Assembly: GCF_028713515.1 (NCBI RefSeq) | Contig: NZ_JAQTOD010000001.1 | Coordinates: forward strand, 772,138-836,137 | DNA from: Sulfurimonas sp. | GTDB taxonomy: Bacteria; Campylobacterota; Campylobacteria; Campylobacterales; Sulfurimonadaceae | Direction: 5' to 3' | Length of the DNA: 64,000 nt | Shown here: piece by piece, positions 25,599 to 34,978 of the stretch | Numbering within the stretch: position 1 is the stretch's first letter | How the letters are laid out: every line of letters starts with the position of its first letter | Made by a program: the position numbers and the translations under genes | The notes under the pieces: model-generated | Seen by the model: only the letters and a program-made list of their open reading frames with translations | The model's database searches: none | What the model was told of the DNA's origin: nothing

Positions 25599-27443
25599 TT
25601 AAAAATCTTCTCCCTGGAACATCTCTGCTTTGAACTCAACTATTTTATTTCTTCCTGTACTTTTTGCCACATAAAGGGCAGTGTCAGCATACTTGATACA
25701 TTTCCAAATAGTATCGCCATCAGTTGGGAATTTAGCCATTCCGATACTCATTGTTTTTTTGAGTTTTTCACTATGTCCAACATCAAAAGAGAGAGCCGCA
25801 AACTCAGAATGAATCTTTTTAGCTACCATCATAGCGCCCTCATCAGTAGGATTGTTGAGTATGACAACAAACTCTTCCCCACCATAACGGATTGCCAAAT
25901 CAGCTGAACGAATATTTTCTTTTAATACTTTAGAGAGAGCCACAATAACTTTATCTCCGACATCATGTCCATATGTATCATTGACCATCTTAAAGAAGTC
26001 AACATCAATCATCATAATTGTATAGCCTATTTTATTTCTGTTTGCTTGACTCATAATCTTGTCAATAGTCTCTTCTAAAAATCTTCTGTTATATAATCCA
26101 GTCATACCATCTCTAAGTGAAGTATCTCTTAATTTCTCCATAAGAATCTGACTCTCTATAACAGGTTTTGCTGCTTCTAAATAGTGTTTAATACTTGCGA
26201 TATTTTTTTTCATCATATGCACTTCATCTATATTTTCAGATGTCATTGACACAGTTAGAGAAATATCATGATTTATGTTAAAAGGTATACAAACATAATT
26301 AATATTTTCATTAATGCAAGCTTGACACAAGTTTGGAAACTCTGTTGAAATCGTTACACTATTTGTTCTGTATGCTCTACAATTTGTTGCATCTTTATTT
26401 GTTTTCTCAAAACATATATTTTTATCTTCGGTACTAAAGATTAACTTTCTCTCAGAAGTAATATTGTTTGTCTCATAAAAAGCAAAATGACCAACATGAT
26501 ATTTTAGTTTTAAAATATCTATAATTCTTCTATAAACTTCATCTTTTGAGGCATCAAGCTCTATGGTTTTTTTGAACTTATATATATCAGAGAGTTCGTT
26601 GATGATTGTTTTTGCCTCATGAAGTGGGTCTGCCGATGAGACACATCCTTGAGGGATAAAGGTTGCAAGATTGTACTTAATATCACCGAAAGTCTCTTGC
26701 ATTTTACTAAAGAGTGAGTTCATCTGCTCAACAACATCTTTAGCATCTCCGCCGACTTTTGTCTCAAAATTATGAGTAAAATCTCCACTGTATGCTTTTT
26801 TAATACCATCTTGAAGATTTGAGAAGAGTTTCATATATGGAGAAACATATCGGTTAATCAGGAAAAGAACGACGACAATAAATAGTAAATTGATACCGAA
26901 AATTTTCAAAATAGTCATCATGCCACTATTTCTCATATCACTTATATCAAACTCCATGCTTACAATTCCAAGCGTGTCACCTTTTTGCACATTATGACAA
27001 GTCAAGCAGTTTGTATCACCAATTGGAGCTGTTGCTTTGTATGGAATTGTTACCCTGAGTATCGTACTATCTGCGTTTTCTGTTATCTTCTTTATACTAT
27101 TACCACTTAGCAGAACTTCTTTATCTATTGCATCTCTTACATTTTCAGTATAAAGACCTTTTCCATACTGCTTAACAACACCTTCTCCTCTTGCTATCCA
27201 TAATGACTTTACATTATTACTTGTTTCAATTTTATTTAAAAAGTATTCTCGTTTGTCCATTATGCCATTAACCATATGAGCCGTTAGCCCGTCTTTTACA
27301 ATATTGGCGGCCATCTGTGATTTTTCAATAGCGCTATTTATACTATAATCTCTAAAGTTGAGAGAAATATTAATTATCGTAGCCGCCGTTAAGCCTAGCA
27401 GCATAAAAGTTACAACGAGTAAAAGTCTTGCTTTTGTGGTCAT
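25599..27443 (-). CDS. Diguanylate cyclase with periplasmic haem-c sensor domain
   Basis: This 614-residue membrane protein has transmembrane helices at about 7-28 and 178-198 enclosing a periplasmic domain. That domain carries a c-type haem motif C-L-T-C-H at residues 146-150, resembling the DUF3365/haem-sensor family. A HAMP-like linker follows, then a cytoplasmic GAF-like region containing several cysteines (about 345-390), then a GGDEF domain with intact G-G-E-E-F and the R-x-x-D inhibitory site (R-S-A-D). It should make c-di-GMP in response to a gas, redox state or electron-transfer signal; the ligand is unknown. The gene is monocistronic and converges on yqeY. Confidence 0.9.
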   Translation of the reverse strand: MTTKARLLLVVTFMLLGLTAATIINISLNFRDYSINSAIEKSQMAANIVKDGLTAHMVNGIMDKREYFLNKIETSNNVKSLWIARGEGVVKQYGKGLYTENVRDAIDKEVLLSGNSIKKITENADSTILRVTIPYKATAPIGDTNCLTCHNVQKGDTLGIVSMEFDISDMRNSGMMTILKIFGINLLFIVVVLFLINRYVSPYMKLFSNLQDGIKKAYSGDFTHNFETKVGGDAKDVVEQMNSLFSKMQETFGDIKYNLATFIPQGCVSSADPLHEAKTIINELSDIYKFKKTIELDASKDEVYRRIIDILKLKYHVGHFAFYETNNITSERKLIFSTEDKNICFEKTNKDATNCRAYRTNSVTISTEFPNLCQACINENINYVCIPFNINHDISLTVSMTSENIDEVHMMKKNIASIKHYLEAAKPVIESQILMEKLRDTSLRDGMTGLYNRRFLEETIDKIMSQANRNKIGYTIMMIDVDFFKMVNDTYGHDVGDKVIVALSKVLKENIRSADLAIRYGGEEFVVILNNPTDEGAMMVAKKIHSEFAALSFDVGHSEKLKKTMSIGMAKFPTDGDTIWKCIKYADTALYVAKSTGRNKIVEFKAEMFQGEDF

Positions 27444-27769
27444 TTTTAATCACTTTACTAAAAAATTTATTGCTTATATTATCTGAAAAAAATAAAAAAA
27501 GACTTTAACACTATTGACATGTTTTTAATTATAAAACTACTTTTTAATGCTATTTATTTTAATTCTATTATCAACATTATAAATTCTTATAAAGAGAGAG
27601 ATAGAAATATAACTCTCTTAAAAATATTATTTTTTCAACCCAAATAAGAGTTATAAAATAGATTTAATAGTTCAAATAAAGTAAGTAGATGATAATATTT
27701 CGGCTCATCGACAAGCTTGCGTTTAGAGCAGTCCAAAAATATAAGAAAAATTAAGGTAAAAAAACAAAC
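27444..27769. other. 326-base intergenic region before mqnE
   Basis: This region is very AT-rich. It contains a 7-bp inverted repeat with a 14-base loop (AAGAGAG at 27592-27598 and CTCTCTT at 27613-27619) and, at about 27700-27735, a short GC-richer island (around CGGCTCATCGACAAGC). A GATAAT lies just before the island. No open frame with a ribosome site was found. The island could be the 5' leader of the mqnE operon or a small RNA; nothing in it matches an RNA family I recognise. Confidence 0.4.
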
Positions 27770-28831
27770 ATGAATTTAAAAGATAAAATTTTAACAGGCA
27801 AGAGAGTCTCATTTGATGAGGCATTAACCCTATATGATATAGATTTGTTTGATTTGGGCGATTTGGCGGATAACATCAGAAAAAAGATGCACGGTAAAAA
27901 AACATATTTCAACATAAATCGTCATATAAATCCAACCAATGTTTGCGCAGATGTGTGTAAATTTTGCGCATACAGCGCCACTAGAAAAAATCCAAACCAA
28001 TACACTATGACTCATGAGCAGATTATGGATATTGTAAAAGATATAGATTCTCGCGGGATAAAAGAGGTGCATATTGTCTCTGCACATAACCCAAATACTG
28101 GGCTGGAGTGGTACTTAGAAATATTTAAAAAAATTAAAACTGCTTATCCGCATCTTCATATAAAAGCACTCACTGCAGCTGAAGTTGATTTTTTGTCTCG
28201 CGAATATGGCAAAAGCTATGAAGAGATTCTTGATTTGATGGTTGAAAATGGTGTTGATTCTATGCCAGGTGGCGGAGCGGAGATATTTGATGAGAAAGTT
28301 CGTGACTTCATCTGTAAAGGCAAAGTTACATCCGATCAGTGGCTTGATATTCATCAAAAGTGGCATGAACGCGGCAAGAAAAGTAATGTTACTATGCTTT
28401 TTGGACATGTAGAGAGTAGAGCAAATCGCATAGACCATATGATGAGAATCAGAGAGCTTCAAGATGTCACTGGCGGTTTCAACTGCTTCATCCCGCTTGT
28501 TTATCAGACTGAAAACAACTACCTAACCATAAAAGAACCACTGACTGCAAATGAGATTTTAAGAACCATGGCAATCTCTAGAATAGTCTTAGATAATGTA
28601 CCAAATCTAAAAGCGTATTGGGTTACTTCAACTATAAATCTAGCTTTAGTGGCGCAGGAGTTTGGTGCAAATGACCTTGATGGAACTATAGAAAAAGAGT
28701 CCATAAATTCTGCTGCTGGCGCAAAAAGTGCAAATGGAGTTGATCTGGATGAGCTTGTCGGGGTTATAAAAAATAGTGGTTTTACGCCAGTTGAGCGCGA
28801 TAGTCTATACAATGAGATAAAAGTCTGGTAA
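27770..28831 (+). CDS. mqnE: Aminofutalosine synthase (menaquinone pathway)
   Basis: This 353-residue radical SAM enzyme joins SAM to 3-(1-carboxyvinyloxy)benzoate to form aminofutalosine, an early step of the futalosine route to menaquinone used by Campylobacterota. The cluster motif C-x3-C-x2-C (C-A-D-V-C-K-F-C) lies near residues 62-69, preceded by the family's Y-F-N-I-N-R-H-I-N-P-T-N-V. It resembles MqnE rather than the paralogous MqnC by its N-terminus (L-T-G-K-R-V-S-F-D-E-A-L). It is the first gene of a run with pglB, galU, pgi and pglF; pglB starts 15 bases later. Confidence 0.93.
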   Translation: MNLKDKILTGKRVSFDEALTLYDIDLFDLGDLADNIRKKMHGKKTYFNINRHINPTNVCADVCKFCAYSATRKNPNQYTMTHEQIMDIVKDIDSRGIKEVHIVSAHNPNTGLEWYLEIFKKIKTAYPHLHIKALTAAEVDFLSREYGKSYEEILDLMVENGVDSMPGGGAEIFDEKVRDFICKGKVTSDQWLDIHQKWHERGKKSNVTMLFGHVESRANRIDHMMRIRELQDVTGGFNCFIPLVYQTENNYLTIKEPLTANEILRTMAISRIVLDNVPNLKAYWVTSTINLALVAQEFGANDLDGTIEKESINSAAGAKSANGVDLDELVGVIKNSGFTPVERDSLYNEIKVW

Positions 28832-28846
28832 TTTGAGGATACAAAA

Positions 28847-30955
28847 TTGAGTACATTAACACGAGAGACAAAACTAACACTTCTTTATATATTTATAGCT
28901 CTTCTTTTCTCTATTGCGGCTAGAATGATTTGGTACTACCAATTTTATGGCTATGAGCCATTTATACATGATGGTCAGTTTATGATAAACACAAATGATG
29001 GCTACTATTGGGCAGAGGGAGCAAGAGACATCTTAGCTGGACATCATGAGCTAAATGATCTATCCCCAGTCACCGAAGTGGTATCAAAATTTGCAGCATT
29101 TTTTGCTTATATATTGCCATTCTCATTTGAAACCATTATCCTTTTTATGCCAATGGTGCTCGGCTCTCTTGTTGTAATACCAATAATTCTTATAGGTAAA
29201 AGTTTAAAAAATCTAGAGCTTGGTTTTATTGCTGCACTACTGGCAAGCATTGCAAATAGCTATTATAATAGAACAATGATAGGCTACTTTGACACAGATA
29301 TGCTAAATATAGTTCTTCCTATGTTTTTATTGTGGTCAATAATTTGGGCAATAAAAACAGACGAAGAGAAATATCTGCTCATAACAGCACTTGATATTTT
29401 AGTCTATAGATTGTGGTATCCACAGAGCTATTCACTGGAATTATCATTTTTTACTCTTATACTCTTTTATGTGCTAGTTTTTGATAGAAAAAATTTATTT
29501 AACTATAAACTCTTAGCAATTATGATGATTGCTATGCTAAACATTGACATATATATAAGATTTCCGCTGATTACTGCTATATATTTCGTATATAAACAGA
29601 ATAAATTTGATAAATTTGTTTATTATATATTGGGAGTCTCAATCATTTTATTTTTTGTTTCCGGCGGTTTTAATCCTGTTTGGGATCAATTAAAAGGATA
29701 TGTTTTCAAAGATGCTCTAATCGTAGGTGAGCATGGAATGAGGCTCCATTTCTTCTCGGTTATGCAAACAGTCAGGGAAGCCGGTCATATTCCTTTTGAA
29801 GTTTTTGCGCAGAGGATAAGTGGAAGCGTTATCGTTTTTGCTCTCTCTATTGTTGGCTATATCTATCTTGTTTTTAGGCACAAAGTGATGCTTATTGCTA
29901 TTCCTCTTATTGGGCTTGGTTTTTTGGCGAGCGTTGGTGGACTTAGATTTACTATCTACGCCGTACCTATCTTGGCTTTTGGTGTTGCATTTTTGATAAC
30001 AGAAGTTGCTAGATTTATACCAAATATTAAAATAAAAATCTTGACTATATTTACACTCACGGTTGTGATTTTATCTCCAAATATCCAGCATATAGTGGAG
30101 TATAGAGTTCCGACCGTATTTAACTCTGATGAAGTTAAGGTTTTAGAGATGCTAAAAGCAAAAGCATCCAGAGAAGATTATGTTGTTGCATGGTGGGATT
30201 TTGGTTATCCTATCCGCTATTATGCTGACATGAAAACACTGATTGATGGCGGAAAACATGATGGAAGTGTAAATTTTCCAGTTAGTTTTATGCTGACAAA
30301 TCCTGCCGAATTATCAGCAAAAATAGCAAGACTTGATGTCGAATATACCGAAAAAGGTTTCAAAAAAAATGCAGAGACAAACGAAACAGCTACCTCAAAC
30401 ATAGAACAAATAAGTAAGGATTATGGTTACGACGACACTAATGATTTTCTATACTCACTCCAAACAGATATAAAACTTCCACAAAAAACAAGAGATATCT
30501 ATTTTTATCTACCATTTAGAATGTTAAGTATCTACTCAACTGTTGCCTCTTTTTCAAATATAAACCTTATGAATGGGGAGATGGGCAAAGAGCCAAATCT
30601 CTATAGCAGCAACAATTTTGAACAAAAAGGTGATATTGTTGACCTAGGAAATGGCTTTTTATTTAACACAAAAGAAAAAACGATAACTGTCTCAAAAGAG
30701 AAAATCCCACTAAAGAGGTTTGTTCAAACAGGATATGACAAAGAACTTAACTTTAGTAAAAGAGTGGATGTTTTTAATGAGAGCGCAAACTTAAGCATAA
30801 TATATATGTCAAGCTATAATACTTTTTTAGTCCTTGATGAGAAGACATACAACTCGCTATATATCCAGTTGATGGTGCTTGAAGAGTATAATAAATCGCT
30901 ATTTGAACTAGTTGTACAAAATCCACATGCAAAAGTTTATAAGCTAAAAATTTAA
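28847..30955 (+). CDS. pglB: PglB oligosaccharyltransferase (N-glycosylation)
   Basis: This 702-residue STT3-family enzyme moves a lipid-linked oligosaccharide onto asparagine in D/E-x-N-x-S/T sequons in the periplasm. About 11-13 transmembrane helices fill the first 430 residues. The sequon-binding motif lies at 449-453 and reads W-W-D-F-G instead of W-W-D-Y-G, followed by the Campylobacter-like Y-P-I-R-Y-Y-A-D-M-K-T-L-I-D-G-G. The start is TTG with GAGG upstream. Within this window it is accompanied only by pglF, galU and pgi; the glycosyltransferases, the flippase and the other sugar-nucleotide genes of a Campylobacter-type pgl locus are not here. Confidence 0.95.
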   Translation: MSTLTRETKLTLLYIFIALLFSIAARMIWYYQFYGYEPFIHDGQFMINTNDGYYWAEGARDILAGHHELNDLSPVTEVVSKFAAFFAYILPFSFETIILFMPMVLGSLVVIPIILIGKSLKNLELGFIAALLASIANSYYNRTMIGYFDTDMLNIVLPMFLLWSIIWAIKTDEEKYLLITALDILVYRLWYPQSYSLELSFFTLILFYVLVFDRKNLFNYKLLAIMMIAMLNIDIYIRFPLITAIYFVYKQNKFDKFVYYILGVSIILFFVSGGFNPVWDQLKGYVFKDALIVGEHGMRLHFFSVMQTVREAGHIPFEVFAQRISGSVIVFALSIVGYIYLVFRHKVMLIAIPLIGLGFLASVGGLRFTIYAVPILAFGVAFLITEVARFIPNIKIKILTIFTLTVVILSPNIQHIVEYRVPTVFNSDEVKVLEMLKAKASREDYVVAWWDFGYPIRYYADMKTLIDGGKHDGSVNFPVSFMLTNPAELSAKIARLDVEYTEKGFKKNAETNETATSNIEQISKDYGYDDTNDFLYSLQTDIKLPQKTRDIYFYLPFRMLSIYSTVASFSNINLMNGEMGKEPNLYSSNNFEQKGDIVDLGNGFLFNTKEKTITVSKEKIPLKRFVQTGYDKELNFSKRVDVFNESANLSIIYMSSYNTFLVLDEKTYNSLYIQLMVLEEYNKSLFELVVQNPHAKVYKLKI

Positions 30956-31004
30956 GCCCCCGTTGGATAAAATTTTTAGCAAAAGCGAGCAAAAGGTTCT
31001 AAAT

Positions 31005-31838
31005 ATGCCAAAAGATAAAACAAAAATAAAAAAATGTCTCTTTCCGGCCGCTGGATATGGAACAAGATTTCTTCCTGCCACAAAAGCAATCCCAAAAGAG
31101 ATGTTACCAGTACTTACAAAACCACTTTTGCAGTATGGAGTAGAAGAGGCAATAAGTGCAGGAATAGAGACAATGGCAATAGTCACTGGTCGCGGAAAAA
31201 GAGCCATAGAGGATCACTTCGATGTATCTTATGAGCTAGAGCATCAGATAAAAGGGACATCAAAAGAGCACTATTTAACAGAGATTAGAGATGTTATAGA
31301 AAAATGTACATTTTCATATACTAGGCAGATTGAAATGAAGGGTTTGGGTCATGCAATTCTTTGTGGTGAAACTCTTATCGGCAATGAACCTTTTGCTGTA
31401 ATCCTAGCCGACGATTTGTGTGATAATGATGGAGACTCAGTACTATCTCAAATGGTAAAACTATACGATAAGTACAGATGCTCCATTGTTGCAGTCGAAG
31501 AAATTCCACTAGAAGATAGTAATAAGTATGGCATTGTAACTGGAAAAACAGAAGAAGACGGTGCTATTAGAATTACAGATATGGTTGAAAAGCCAGACCC
31601 AAAAGATGCACCATCAAATCTAGCTATTATCGGCAGATATATCTTGACTCCAGATATTTTTGACATCTTGCAAGAGACAAAACCTGGCAAAGGTGGAGAG
31701 ATTCAGATAACCGATGCATTGCTTGTCCAAGCGAAAAAAGGCGGAGTAATCGCCTATAAATTTAAAGGCAAGAGATTTGATTGCGGAAGCATAGATGGTT
31801 TTGTGGAAGCTACAAATTATTTTTATGAAAAATGGTAA
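31005..31838 (+). CDS. galU: UTP-glucose-1-phosphate uridylyltransferase
   Basis: This 277-residue enzyme makes UDP-glucose for surface polysaccharides. The N-terminal nucleotide-binding motif A-A-G-Y-G-T-R-F-L-P-A-T-K-A-I-P-K-E-M-L is canonical, as are V-E-K-P and the C-terminal F-D-C-G motif. The start is set at the ATG in 31005, with AAGG 8 bases before it and a normal GalU N-terminus; a TTG at 30963 would add 14 unconserved residues. It lies between pglB and pgi on the same strand, in a sugar-nucleotide supply block. Confidence 0.94.
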   Translation: MPKDKTKIKKCLFPAAGYGTRFLPATKAIPKEMLPVLTKPLLQYGVEEAISAGIETMAIVTGRGKRAIEDHFDVSYELEHQIKGTSKEHYLTEIRDVIEKCTFSYTRQIEMKGLGHAILCGETLIGNEPFAVILADDLCDNDGDSVLSQMVKLYDKYRCSIVAVEEIPLEDSNKYGIVTGKTEEDGAIRITDMVEKPDPKDAPSNLAIIGRYILTPDIFDILQETKPGKGGEIQITDALLVQAKKGGVIAYKFKGKRFDCGSIDGFVEATNYFYEKW

Positions 31839-31845
31839 CAACTAG

Positions 31846-33054
31846 ATGAAATATTTTAGCAACTTTAATCCAACCCTATCAGATAAAAACATATTTGATC
31901 AAATAGTAAAAGAAAAAGAGCATATAGGCTACTATAATCTTGCAACTCAAGACACAACTCTTTTTAAGAAGTATGCAAAAACCATCAAACAGTCCAATAT
32001 AGTTGTCATAGGAATTGGTGGGAGTACACTTGGCACTTATGCAATATATAAATTTTTAAAACACTCAAAAAAGCTCGACAAAAAACTATATTTTTTAGAA
32101 ACAACTGATCCAATAGATATAAAATCAAAAGTTGAAGCTATAGACCTACACGACACGCTCTTTGTTGTTATATCAAAATCAGGAACAACAGTTGAGACAG
32201 TTTCCATTTTAAAGTATATAAACTCTCTTATTAAATGCGACAAAAACAATACACTAATCATAACAGAGAGTGACTCTAAGCTAAACGAATATGCAAAAGC
32301 AAATAATATGAAATGTTTTGAGATACCAAAAAATGTAGGTGGGCGATTTTCTGTTTTTAGTGCGGTTGGCTTAGTCCCGCTTGCTATCGTTGGCATAGAT
32401 ATTGACGAGCTACTTCATGGCGCTAAAGATGTTTACAACTCGTTTTTCTTGAAAGAGGAGAGCTATAAAAGAGTACTTAAAAAAGCTAGATTTTTTGTAG
32501 AGTATAAAAATAGTTTCAATATAAATGTAGTTTTTTCTTACTCATCAAGACTTGAAGGTTTCAACAAATGGTATATCCAACTTTGGGGCGAGAGTCTTGG
32601 CAAGATAGATATCAACAACTCAAGACAAGGCTTAACTCCAATAGGAATCATAGGACCCATAGACCAACACTCGTTTTTACAGCTAATAGTTGAGGGCAAA
32701 AGAGACAAAACAGTAACGGTTATAAAAATAGATGATTTTGACAGTGATTTGATAATTCCACCAATAAAGCTAGAAGGACTCTCTGAGCTTAATTATCTGG
32801 ATAACATAAAATTTTCATCCCTCATAAACAAACAAGCGGATGCTACAATAGAGTCCATAAATAACCTGCAAGATATCCCCTGCGATGTAATCACCATAGG
32901 CGGGGTAAGCGAGAGAAGTTGCGCCGGGCTTATGTATGAGTATGAGCTTCTAACATCAGTTTGTGCAAAATTTATGCACATTGACGCGTATGATCAGCCA
33001 GGAGTAGAAGCTGGAAAAATTATACTAAAAGAGAAGCTAGAACACAAATACTAA
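31846..33054 (+). CDS. pgi: Glucose-6-phosphate isomerase
   Basis: This 402-residue isomerase interconverts glucose-6-phosphate and fructose-6-phosphate. It is the short form typical of Campylobacterota, compared with about 550 residues in E. coli. The sugar-phosphate site S-K-S-G-T-T-V-E-T lies near residues 108-116. The catalytic region has G-G-R-F-S-V-F-S and D-Q-H-S-F-L-Q, and a final lysine lies in the G-V-E-A-G-K segment. It starts 7 bases after galU, and its stop overlaps the pglF start by one base, so the three genes are cotranscribed. It can feed both gluconeogenesis and sugar nucleotides. Confidence 0.95.
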   Translation: MKYFSNFNPTLSDKNIFDQIVKEKEHIGYYNLATQDTTLFKKYAKTIKQSNIVVIGIGGSTLGTYAIYKFLKHSKKLDKKLYFLETTDPIDIKSKVEAIDLHDTLFVVISKSGTTVETVSILKYINSLIKCDKNNTLIITESDSKLNEYAKANNMKCFEIPKNVGGRFSVFSAVGLVPLAIVGIDIDELLHGAKDVYNSFFLKEESYKRVLKKARFFVEYKNSFNINVVFSYSSRLEGFNKWYIQLWGESLGKIDINNSRQGLTPIGIIGPIDQHSFLQLIVEGKRDKTVTVIKIDDFDSDLIIPPIKLEGLSELNYLDNIKFSSLINKQADATIESINNLQDIPCDVITIGGVSERSCAGLMYEYELLTSVCAKFMHIDAYDQPGVEAGKIILKEKLEHKY

Positions 33055-34805
33055 TGAACATAGATAAAAAAATACTAAATATTTTAGCAATAATAGCACT
33101 ATCGTCAATTACATTTTTATGGACATTTTTTATATTTCATATTCAAGTTGATCTGATTGTTATTTTTAGTGTCATATCTATTCGCCTTATGGCTTCATTT
33201 TTGATTTTTAATGACTACTCACTCTCTTGGTCCAAAGCCTCACAAAAGACATTTCTCACAAAGAGCTTTGTTTATATAGTTGCCTTTTTGATCTCTGTCC
33301 CACTCTTTTATACAAAGATTACAATTGCTTTTTTGGCTTCTGAACTCTTCTTATATCTTTTTAGTATTAACTTTGCTATGTATTTTTACCATTATCTAAT
33401 AAACAAAAGTAATGTCATAAAAACAAAGTCAGTGGTAATTTATGGTGCTGGCAATGATGGAATCAAACTGAGTTATGAACTTGCAAATAGTGAATACAAA
33501 ATTAAATTTTTCATAGATGATGACAAAGCTTTACAAAACCGTTCAATAGACTCTATTCCTATACTTTCGAGAGAAAAGTTTAAAGAAAAAACTGTTAATA
33601 AAAAAGTTGATTTACTTGCTATCGCGACTACACATAAAGATAAAACAAAAGAGATATATGATGATCTGCGTAATCTATTTTTAGAAATTAAAATTCTATC
33701 ATCTGCCGATAATATACTAGAAGATGGCAGGCTACAATCCGAGCTAAAAAATATCTCCATAGAAGACCTTTTAGCTCGCTATCCAAAGGATTTAGATAAA
33801 GAAAAAATTGCTCTATTCATTAAAGAAAAAGTTGTTTTAGTTACAGGTGCTGGCGGAAGTATTGGTCGTGAAATATGTAAACAACTCCAAAGATATGGTG
33901 CAAGAAAAATAGTTGCAATTGATAATAGTGAGTATAACCTCTATGCCCTGCTTGAGGAGATAAAAGGTGTAGAGTGCGTTGGAATTATGCAAAATGTAGT
34001 AAACAGAGATATTTTAGAGAATAGCTTTAAGACACATAGGCCTCAAATTGTAATTCATGCAGCAGCGTATAAACATGTATCACTAGTTGAAGATAATATA
34101 CAAGAGAGTATTATAAACAATGTTATAGGCACTAAAAATATTATTGATCTATCTATAAAATATAACACAGAGAAGTTTGTGTTAATATCAACAGACAAAG
34201 CGGTAAGACCTACAAGCATAATGGGGGCAACTAAGCGAATCTGCGAGCTTTATGCCCAAAACGCAGTTTCTTCAGAAAACTCTCCTGTTTACGAAGAAAA
34301 AAATAAGACAGAGATTGTGTCAGTTAGATTTGGTAATGTATTGGGAAGCAGTGGCAGTGTGATTCCAAAGTTCAAGTCCCAAATAGAAAATGGTAACAAT
34401 ATAACAGTAACCCATCCTGATGTCACAAGATTCTTCATGCTTATCTCAGAGGCCTGTGAACTTGTACTTCAAGCTGCTTCTATTGGTAAGGGAGGAGAGA
34501 TATTTATCCTTGATATGGGAGACTCTGTAAAAATTGTAGATTTAGCTAAAAAAATGATTGAACTTAGCAATAAAGAGAACATAAAGATAGAGTTTATCGG
34601 CTTGCGCTCAGGAGAAAAACTCTTTGAAGAGTTACTTGTAGATGAAGCTGACTATACAACTGAGTATAACTCTATTACAGTTGCAAAGCCTACAAAATAC
34701 AATATATGCAAGCTAAATGCAGATATAGAAGAGCTACTTTGTATTGACAATAAGCTGAAAAAATTAAAAGAAATTGTTCCTGAATTTAATCATTTTGTAA
34801 ATTAA
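33054..34805 (+). CDS. pglF: UDP-N-acetylglucosamine 4,6-dehydratase, PglF/WbpM type
   Basis: This 583-residue membrane-bound dehydratase converts UDP-GlcNAc to the 4-keto-6-deoxy sugar, the first step toward N,N'-diacetylbacillosamine, the first sugar of Campylobacter N-glycans. Four N-terminal transmembrane helices (about 1-115) lead to a CoA-binding-like Rossmann domain (G-A-G-N-D-G near 129). The catalytic SDR domain follows, with T-G-A-G-G-S-I-G near 264 and S-T-D-K-A-V-R-P-T-S-I-M-G-A-T-K-R. It overlaps pgi by one base and ends the mqnE-pglB-galU-pgi-pglF run. WbpM homologues for O-antigen share this structure; pglB nearby favours the N-glycan role. Confidence 0.93.
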   Translation: MNIDKKILNILAIIALSSITFLWTFFIFHIQVDLIVIFSVISIRLMASFLIFNDYSLSWSKASQKTFLTKSFVYIVAFLISVPLFYTKITIAFLASELFLYLFSINFAMYFYHYLINKSNVIKTKSVVIYGAGNDGIKLSYELANSEYKIKFFIDDDKALQNRSIDSIPILSREKFKEKTVNKKVDLLAIATTHKDKTKEIYDDLRNLFLEIKILSSADNILEDGRLQSELKNISIEDLLARYPKDLDKEKIALFIKEKVVLVTGAGGSIGREICKQLQRYGARKIVAIDNSEYNLYALLEEIKGVECVGIMQNVVNRDILENSFKTHRPQIVIHAAAYKHVSLVEDNIQESIINNVIGTKNIIDLSIKYNTEKFVLISTDKAVRPTSIMGATKRICELYAQNAVSSENSPVYEEKNKTEIVSVRFGNVLGSSGSVIPKFKSQIENGNNITVTHPDVTRFFMLISEACELVLQAASIGKGGEIFILDMGDSVKIVDLAKKMIELSNKENIKIEFIGLRSGEKLFEELLVDEADYTTEYNSITVAKPTKYNICKLNADIEELLCIDNKLKKLKEIVPEFNHFVN

Positions 34806-34932
34806 AATTATTCAATTATAAAAACCAAAATGGCTTGTTTGTCGATGTTATTTATACTTTTTGTTGATAAAAATATAAAAATCAGATAAAATCTCAAAAA
34901 AACAAAGAGTTTCTTCTTTCGTGTTAGATTTC

Positions 34933-34960
34933 TTGACATTTATCACAGAAGTTCTATAAA
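34933..34960 (+). promoter_or_regulatory. Sigma-70 promoter of rodA
   Basis: TTGACA at 34933-34938 and TATAAA at 34955-34960 are separated by 16 bases and lie 18 bases before the TTG start of rodA. It is one of the clearer two-box promoters in the window. Confidence 0.65.
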
Positions 34961-34978
34961 TTTTATGGGGTTGTAATT

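Noticed and set aside
27592..27619. Terminator before mqnE
   Set aside because: The loop is 14 bases, the stem is 7 bp and AT-rich, and the nearest upstream plus-strand gene is yqeY, more than 2 kb away.
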